Under the pieces are notes generated by a model. That model saw only the letters and a program-made list of their open reading frames with translations, made no database searches and was not told the DNA's origin. Source: Episyrphus balteatus (Eukaryota > Arthropoda > Insecta > Diptera > Syrphidae). From it: DNA of 64,000 bases. Of this stretch, positions 57,061 to 64,000 are shown one piece after another (position 1 is the first letter of the stretch; each line of letters begins with the position of its first letter). The position numbers and the translations under genes are program-made. The stretch covers positions 119,727,551 through 119,791,550 of the forward strand of contig NC_079135.1 of assembly GCF_945859705.1 (NCBI RefSeq). Reading direction: 5' to 3'.

Positions 57061-59185
57061 TATTCTTTTCCATCAATAATTTGTTTCAAATGTGAACAAC
57101 GTGGTTTTTTTTTATTCCACTATTAAAAGTAGAAGTTTCGATTTTGTTTTCTGCGCCACCTTAATGTATCACGGTTTACAAATTTTCTGTGTTATTAAAA
57201 ACAATATTTTTGGGAATTGAAAGGGGTAATATTTTTCATTAATGCAACAAAGCAGAAAGACAATTGTACTAACCCTATATCTGGCAACCCTACGTTTTCA
57301 TCCTAATTGAAAAAGCAACAACAAAGAATGAAAATAGAAAAACTTTTTTCTGTTTTTTTTTTTTTATTCATCCAACTAACAACTGTAGGTATCTAGGACA
57401 AGGAAACTTTAATTTTCTTTTTGTTTAATATTTTGGATTCACACGAATGATTCGATATAATGTTATACCTATTTTCTTTTTTAATAATTGTTTATCTTTG
57501 CTGTAATTAGTTTTTTATTATTATTTTACAAATAATTTGAGTAAAAACAAAAAAACTAGAATATCCGAACTGCACTTTTTGTTGCACTCTCGACTCTGGT
57601 TTTTTTTCTACTCTTTTTTTCCAAATGTTTTTCATGTTTCTTTTTCGCTCTATTTACTCTTGTTTTTGTTTTCTTTTTTTGGAGAGCTTTTTTTCTTGTT
57701 GAATTCTAGTTTAAAGTTGCACTTCTTTTTACTACCTTTACAGTTAATGTGGGAGTAGAAAAGGTGCCAACGACAGGAATAAAAAAATTAAACAAAAGAA
57801 CTGTAAACTGAGTAATGTCAACAGCCCACCACCGAAATTGGAAAAGAACCGTTTTATTTCTTTGATTACTTGAGTGAGTTTATTTTTGTGGAACAAAAAT
57901 CACTAAACAAGATGCGAACAAAGGAAATTAAAATCGCACATGAAAAAAAAAAAAAAAACAAACAATGAACCAAAAAAAAACTAGAAGAAAACAAGAAAAT
58001 AAAATGTCGAAAAAAACAAAATAGATATTCAATAAAACAAGAATAAACACAAAAAACAAAAAGTGGAGGAGAAACTGGAGAAGATAGATAAATTTTGCAA
58101 TAAATAAAATTTTCAAATCCACTAAAGTGCGTCTCAAGAAAAAAAAAAGAAGAAAAAACTCAGAGGAGGTGGAATGTATTGATGATTTTTAACACTCACA
58201 GGGTTTTCCTTTGTTTTCATTAATTTCACATTAAATTTGCCAAGAATTTCATCTTCTTTTTTATAATTTATCAAGAATTGTTACTCATTTGCGTTTTATT
58301 TTCATGGAAATAACAATTTTTTTTGTGTTTCTTTATAAAATTGCAATCACTTTTTTTTTCTCTTCTTGTGGTTGTTCTGTTCTGTTGCACTGCACTATAT
58401 AAAGTCGAATGTGGATTGAGTGTATTTTGTTATTTTTTTTACAGTATGATTTTTGACAGTTCTTTTTTGAGAACTTTTTTCTAGAAAAAAATAACAATTT
58501 TTCGTTGAGCTTTTGTAATGTTTTTTTTTGTTTAGAAAATATAATTTATATATTTTACTCTCTCTTAACAACACTACAACGCACTTGTGTTTTCTGTTGT
58601 TGATTCGTTTTTAAGAAGTGAATTGATTTTGTTGAAAGTGCAACACCACAAAATAATTTTAAAATTGTATCTTTTCTTTTTCTCACATTTACATAAAAAC
58701 AACAGAGAAACCAGTTGAGTGAGAATGACAGATGGAAATAAATATATAAATGGAACTGTGCGTGTGGGTTTTTTTTTTTTTTTGTTTTTGCTTTTTCATT
58801 ATGCGCAGATGCAAAATGGTTTTTCGTTGCGGGGGTGAAGAAGAGAGGGGTAAGTATTTTGTTTTTGTTTACAAACAAAACTCATGAAAAAAAAATATAA
58901 ACAATAAACGAGCTTTTAACGGATTTAATATTTTAAAGAAGGAAGATAATAACATTTGAATATTATTAATTTAAGATAACAGAAGAAAGGATTGATAAAG
59001 TAAATAAATACCTTTAATTGTATTGATTTATTTGATTAAATTGGTTTTGAGCCTAAAAAGAAAAACTTGAGAAAACTTGTGGATTTAAAGCTTTCGTTCC
59101 ACATTGGAATGTTGAGCTTTCAATGGAAGCGTTCAGCTAAATTGAATGGATTCACTGCCCAACACCAAAAATTTCTATCTGAATG
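57061..59185. other. Intergenic, nothing firmly recognised
   Basis: AT-rich. CACTATATAAAGTCGAATG (58392-58410, plus strand) looks like a TATA box but has no assigned transcript. Minus-strand frames at 57928-58137 and 58555-58878 are low-complexity (F/L- and K-rich) and not called. Confidence 0.35.
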
Positions 59186-59190
59186 AAAGC

Positions 59191-60648
59191 TGTTTTTTTA
59201 TTATCCCACTTGATCCATATTAGACCAGTGCCGATGCCTTCAAAAACATTAAAAAGTACAAAAAAATCATAGTAGAATGAAACCCATTGGAAAAGGAGGT
59301 GAATATGAGGAAAATTAAAGGAAAAATAAATTACGGGCGAGCCGGGTTCGGGAAGTGGGTGGGTTGAGCTTTTAATGAAAAAACATGGTATATCTCGATT
59401 TCCGGCAAAACTACAAATCCTATAGAAAAAAGTTGTATGGCAAAGTTGTAGGTATTAAAAAGATCTACAACTTTTGTATCAACAATTTTTTCACATAACC
59501 TCAAAATTTATGTAAAAAATTAAAAAAACCGAGTTTTTGGTTTTTTATTTTAACTTTTTCAAAAACAAAAATTTTTCTACGAAATTTGGTGAAAACTTAC
59601 CTTACTCCCAAATACACTGTAATTTATTTGTTTTAAAATATTAATTTGTTTACCTTATTTTGACTTAATACCAAAAAAACACCCTAATTTTCAATCGAAA
59701 ATTCACGTGTCAAAATATCAGCTTTTTTCAAAAAGTCGGTGGGCATTTCGTTCGTTAAAATGTTTTTTTTTTTGATGGTGTAAAAAAAAATTTACATTAG
59801 TATGCTATAGAACATGTTCTCGAAAAATTCAAAAAAAGCTTGAATTCGAAAAAAATTTTTTATCATTGTTTACAATTTTGGCCTATTTATTCAAATTTAC
59901 ACTTTAATTACTCAAAAAACGTAAGATTTCATGTAAAATTGATAAATCTTACGTTTTTTGAGTAATTAAAGTGTAAATTTGAATAAATAGGCCAAAATTG
60001 TAAACAATGATAAAAATTTTTTTCGAATTCAAGCTTTTTTCATTTTTTGAATTTTACGAGAACATGTTCTATAGTATACTAATGTACATTTTTTTTTACA
60101 CCATCAGAAAATAGACATTTCAACGAACGAAATGCCCACCGACTTTTTGAAAAAAGCTGATATTTTGACACGTGAATTTTCGATTGAAAATTAGGGTGTT
60201 TTTTTGGTATTAAGTCAAAATAAGGTAAACAAATTAATATTTTAAATCAAATAAATTACAGTGTATTTGGGACATAATAAGGTAAGTTTTCAACAAATTT
60301 CGTAGAAAAATTTTTATTTTTGAAAAAAATAACAATAAAAAACCCAAAAACTCGGTTTTTTTGAATTTTTCACATAAATTTTGAGGTTATGTGAAAAAAT
60401 TGTCCCGTAATTTATTTTTCCTTTAATTTTCATCATATTCATCTCCTTTTCCAATGGGTTTCATTCTACTATGATTTTTTTGGTTTTAAAAATTATCGAC
60501 CCTGGTCTATATAGATCATTAATTAACACGTATTACAACAACTACATGAGATCACTAATCGTGATCCTGATGAAAAGCAAGATCTCATGTAGTTGTTGTA
60601 ATACATGTTAATTAATGATCTATATGGATCAAGTGGGATAATAAAAAA
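59191..60648. repeat. 1.46-kb palindrome
   Basis: The left arm begins TTTTTTATTATCCCACTTGA and reappears in reverse complement ending at 60648. The arms meet around 59943 at AAACGTAAGATTTCATGTAA / ATAAATCTTACGTTTT with a spacer of about 15 bp. Two size differences separate the arms. The left arm has about 150 bp (59336-59487) absent from the right. The right arm has a 107-bp MITE (60514-60620) absent from the left. Otherwise the arms are close to identical. Confidence 0.93.
60514..60620. mobile_element. MITE, 107 bp, nested in palindrome arm
   Basis: 40-bp inverted ends with one mismatch (GATCATTAATTAACACGTAT against reversed GATCATTAATTAACATGTAT) flank a 27-bp loop. TATA flanks both sides. 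The opposite arm reads TTGATCCATATTAGACCAG near 59207-59225, the uninterrupted target. Confidence 0.92.
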
Positions 60649-60780
60649 CGGCTTAATAGAGGGTACTGATTCCGAAAACACTACTTTGTTGTTTTTAATT
60701 TATTTAATGCATAAATTCATAGAATTTTTTCTGCGTTTAGTAACCCAAAATTTTATTATTTATGTATATTCTTAATTTTC

Positions 60781-60809
60781 TTTAGTGCGCGCTTATTATA
60801 AAAAAAAAG
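60781..60809. repeat. Short dispersed repeat fragment TTTAGTGCGCGCT
   Basis: Second copy of the motif at 17583-17612, also followed by an A run. Confidence 0.5.
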
Positions 60810-60839
60810 AAAATACACTCAGAGAAAAAAAAAAAATCA

Positions 60840-61862
60840 TGTGTGCAATTCACACGTGGTAGAAGTGAAACCTTAAAAAATCATTTTTCTTGCAAAAAAA
60901 AAAAATTGAAAAAATCTACCTATTTTTATTCTATCACCTTCAAATCCATGTTTTTTATATGACAACCTATATAAATTTTATATCATCTAAAAGATTGTTG
61001 TCTTAGCTCAAAATATGTATATCGATCAGGTCTATGAGACATCTACAAAAAGAGCTAAAATTTTTTGAACTCGATCAATTTCCATAAAAAAGCGAAAAAA
61101 CACGTATTTTTATCTTCTCACTCTATTAAATGCATTTTTTTACCTAACAACCTATAAATGCTTATTGTCTTAGCTCAAAATATATATATCGATCAAGTCT
61201 ATGAGACATCTACAAAAAGAGCTAGAATTTTTTAAACTCGATGAAATTTCATCCAAAAAGCAAAAAAAACATTTATTTTTATGTTCTCATGCTACTAAAT
61301 CAATTTTTTTGTTTGACCATGTGAAAGCTTTTTGTTTCACCTTGTATAATTATGTATAAATCTTATTTCAAAGATGTCTAAAAGAGAAGTTAGAATTTTT
61401 TAAAGTCAACCATGTCGAATTTCCAGACTGAGATTACGGTACTTTCCTACACTGATAGCTGGTCATCGCCAACAGATCTCCACAGGTGTTTTGAGGTATT
61501 TTTAAATTTTTTTCAATTTAAGATTGTGTAACTTGTAAAGCACGTAACGTTATGTGTGATATATCAAATAAAAGGTTATGTTAGAAGAATGCGTATTAAA
61601 GTTAAATCAAATTTGTATGTGCACTAGATCAAAAGATATAACGTGTGTTGGAAACGAACATCTTTTTACCGTTATCTCCGAATTTTGAATATGAAATTAA
61701 ATTTTGTACAATTATAATTTATTTAATTACCTATCTACAGTACAAAATTCATTCATCTATCTATTAAAACAAAAAAGTTATAACAAGTTGAAGTCGTGTC
61801 GCGTTTTCGTTTCATCTTGTTTCAAATCACTACGATACTAAAGAAGTTTTCACTTCAAAAAA
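60840..61862 (+). repeat. Dispersed repeat copy, reference copy
   Basis: It begins CATGTGTGCAATTCACACGT (itself partly palindromic) and ends near GAAGTTTTCACTTCAAAA. It matches 31390-32965 in reverse with only small differences and 28490-29180 more distantly. It lacks the 504-bp fold-back and so supplies its empty site (near 61690-61710). Its right end is cut by the next element. Confidence 0.88.
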
Positions 61863-61868
61863 TAATAT

Positions 61869-62230
61869 CGGGTAACTATTAAAATTCTCCAAATTAACTA
61901 TCAAAAAGTCAATTTTAGCCATTAAAATAGTTATGTGACTATAGTCAATAATGACTATTTAAATAGTCAAAAATGACTATTTAAATAGTCAAAAATGACT
62001 ATTTAAAATAGTTATTCCGGTTTTAACTGTTAAAATAGTTATTTTTTCTCTGAATGGTAGAAATCAATGAAATTTTGCTAATAGCTAACTATTTTTGAAC
62101 TGAAAATAGTTACAAAATAGTTTAAAATGACTATTATGGATAGTCACATGCCAAAACAAAATAGTTTAAATTGACTACTCCGTAGTAATTACGTAACTAA
62201 ATGTAATTTTTTTCATACAATTACCCGTAC
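61869..62230. repeat. AATAGTCA / TGACTATT hairpin-rich repeat
   Basis: AATAGTCAAAAATGACTATT, a self-complementary 20-mer with an AAAA loop, is repeated in tandem at 22-bp spacing around 61950-62010. AATAGTTA / TAACTATT variants extend to 62175. The outer limits CGGGTAACT (61870) and, reversed, CGGGTAATT (62227) may be short terminal inverted repeats. Confidence 0.6.
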
Positions 62231-62239
62231 CGCTACCGC

Positions 62240-62580
62240 AATCCCTTTCGATGTGGCTAAGCTTTGATTGTTCAAAATCATTAACTAATTTTTCAGTGAA
62301 ACAAAAATCAGTTACATATGAACAAAGAGAGAAAGCTACCAAATTCCTATTTAATAACTGTTTTTTTTTTCATTTTAGTGGTTTTAATATAACTTCCCCT
62401 CCCGTTAGCGGATGGAGAAATATCACCTTTCTCCCCCTGTAAATATAATGCTATACAATGCCCCTTTCCCGACATATGACTATTTAATTTTCTTTTATTT
62501 TTATGACATTTAATGGATTTTAAAGTCATTAAAATATTTTATCGCCAGTGATAAAAGTTACAGAACAAAGGGCACTGGGT
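62240..62580. other. Intergenic, nothing recognised
   Basis: Two short overlapping frames on opposite strands (62251-62442 and 62347-62529) match no family I know. Confidence 0.35.
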
Positions 62581-62644
62581 TACTTAAGACACCCTCGAAT
62601 TACATTCACTCGAGTTGATTTATGCGACTAAGATTCGGAGGATC

Positions 62645-62825
62645 ATATAACCTAATGCCGACTTTTCAAGTGTCGATTTTAGCCGCACAATATGTCGCAC
62701 GGCTTAAGTCGACTAGGATTTTTCTATGGGAGTTATCATTTTAGTCACCTGCGGCTTACGTTCACACGAGTCGAAAAGCTTCGCCGCACGGCAAAAATAG
62801 ACTCCTGAAAAGTTGGCATAACCGA
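62645..62825. mobile_element. Small imperfect inverted-repeat element
   Basis: ATGCCGACTTTTCAAGTGTC (62652) pairs with the reverse complement of the text ending GAAAAGTTGGCATA (62820), with AGCCGCAC.. against GCCGTGCGGC further in. The arms are diverged and the ends uncertain. Confidence 0.5.
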
Positions 62826-62830
62826 CTAAT

Positions 62831-63070
62831 GAGCTGAACAGAATGCGTCACTCATCGCCCAGAGACTAAAATGACATATATGTCATTATAATGACACCAT
62901 AAACGTCAAACTCTTCGCACGACGAAGTTGAAAAAAGTTCAACTTTCGAGCGAATCGCCGAGCAACGAGCGACTGTATTCTGTTCCCGATGGGCGACTTC
63001 CATACAAATTTCTCATTTTTGATAGCTGTCATTTTAGTCGCCGAGCATCAATGCATTCTATTCAGTTCTT
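62831..63070. mobile_element. MITE, ~240 bp
   Basis: The left end GAGCTGAACAGAATGCGTCA and reversed right end AAGAACTGAATAGAATGCAT form ~44-bp inverted repeats that share CTGAA(C/T)AGAATGC and GACTAAAATGACA. Also internally inverted GCGAATCGCC-type motifs near 62950. No clear target duplication. Confidence 0.78.
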
Positions 63071-63112
63071 AAGCCTAGTACGCAGATCGCTCTAAATTTT
63101 AGCTCCCATAGT
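63068..63112. mobile_element. Half copy of the 24111-24307 MITE
   Basis: CTTAAGCCTAGTACGCAGAT and AAATTTTAGCTCCCATA match the end and interior of the element at 24111-24307. The other half is missing. Confidence 0.6.
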
Positions 63113-63119
63113 CAGCTAT

Positions 63120-64000
63120 TACATGAAGCCTCAAGAGGCTTAAAATTATTCTATTCACATCTTTTCATTTGTATAATTGGGCAGTAAATATCTTATTTTT
63201 ATTTTTCAATTATTTTGGAGTCGTCACCATAGAAATCATTAATAAACAAATTCAGATTTTTCGTTTGTTTATTTCTTTCTCTAGCATATTTCTTTCATTC
63301 AAACAAGCATGATTTGTTGTTATTTTTTAATTGATTTGTCGCAATGAGCCAATAAAATTGAGTTCTTTGTTTATTTGTTCTCAATTTTATTGGAAGGGAG
63401 AAAATAAACTCAGAGTCAGGACTTTTGATTTGAAACGACCTATACTAAAAAGTACTTTGCTGAGCCCAAAGGAACACAATAAAATGGCGTAACATTAGAG
63501 ATATTCACGATTCGATGCAAATGGTCTTATTGTATCGTTGTAATGTGCAAAAGTGTAACATTTTCTTAAAATAAAATAACCAAATACACACAGTCATATT
63601 TATAAAAGAATTTTAAAGGTTGTTTAACGTTAAACAACCTCTAAATAGCTTTTAAGTACAAAATGTGTATTTATAAAGAATTTACACATTTAAGAAACGT
63701 TGCTTAACGATTGCTTAACTTAAACGCCATTCACCGCATTTAGAGCTTGCTTAGAGCCATTTTAAGATTGATTTGACCACATATGAATTATTACTAAGAT
63801 CGTGAGCTCAGTATCATGTTATTAATTTATCTAGGATGTGGGGAGAAGACTTCGTTTTGGTTTGAAATGAAATTATTCCCTAAAAAGAGCTTGAATTTTA
63901 AATTCAAATTAAAGAATTAAAGAATGTTAAAAAAAAATTAAAATGGCTAGTACAAATGAAAAAAATTAATGCTGTCTGGCTTTGCTCTGTGCATTTTATT
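63120..64000. other. Intergenic, small palindromes only
   Basis: CCAATAAAATTGAG...CTCAATTTTATTGG hairpin at about 63350-63394 and the perfect 24-bp palindrome AGGTTGTTTAAC/GTTAAACAACCT at 63617-63640. Nothing else recognised before the window ends. Confidence 0.45.

Noticed and set aside
58392..58410. TATATAAAG as a promoter
   Set aside because: No initiator, exon or coding region could be linked to it; such strings are expected by chance in AT-rich DNA.
58555..58878. 107-residue minus-strand open frame
   Set aside because: Lysine- and phenylalanine-rich low-complexity sequence without a recognisable domain.

Overview
The window is eukaryotic, AT-rich, repeat-dominated DNA, almost certainly from a fly (Diptera, probably Brachycera). 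The only intact protein gene is a yippee-like gene at 49008-49352 (minus strand). It has the 114-residue length I recall for Drosophila CG15309, a Drosophila-type start context, and fly-style splice signals in its 5' UTR. Species cannot be decided from sequence alone. There are no bacterial features: no operons, ribosome binding sites, CRISPR arrays or recognisable rRNA/tRNA genes.

Layout. 1-15 kb: a 13-bp minisatellite, a zone of recurring TTAACGAAAC motifs, a 642-bp hAT-like element with a perfect 8-bp target duplication (7673-8314), an 852-bp inverted-repeat element (9810-10661), and a nested cluster at 12551-15147 (perfect 38-bp inverted ends, a 14-bp minisatellite, a hAT-like element, and a piggyBac-type MITE inside that). 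15-27 kb: a LINE 3' fragment, several MITEs, a 92-93-bp tandem array with alternating unit types, a 1.1-kb palindrome whose left arm carries a TTAA-flanked MITE, and an LTR-retrotransposon LTR with primer-binding site. 28-34 kb: copies of a large dispersed repeat, one split by a 504-bp fold-back element. 36-44 kb: tandem repeats, a 346-bp hairpin, and a Penelope-like retroelement fragment (GIY-YIG domain, hammerhead-like motif) whose inverted repeat is split by a 3.75-kb fold-back element with 1.3-kb arms. 44-46.6 kb: a MITE and a 5'-truncated, frameshifted LINE reverse transcriptase. 46.6-53.5 kb: the yippee-like gene with probable 3' UTR, 3.2-kb intron and 5' exon; the intron holds a dead Tc1-like transposase fragment. 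54-64 kb: more dispersed repeats, a 180-bp tandem array, a 1.46-kb palindrome with its own nested MITE, and a cluster of small inverted-repeat elements.

The most notable theme is the number of long inverted repeats (346 bp to 3.75 kb). In three of them one arm carries a later insertion while the other arm preserves the uninterrupted sequence. The window therefore documents several insertion events internally. No evident novel enzyme system was found; the candidates for something undescribed are the fold-back elements and the unclassified dispersed repeats.
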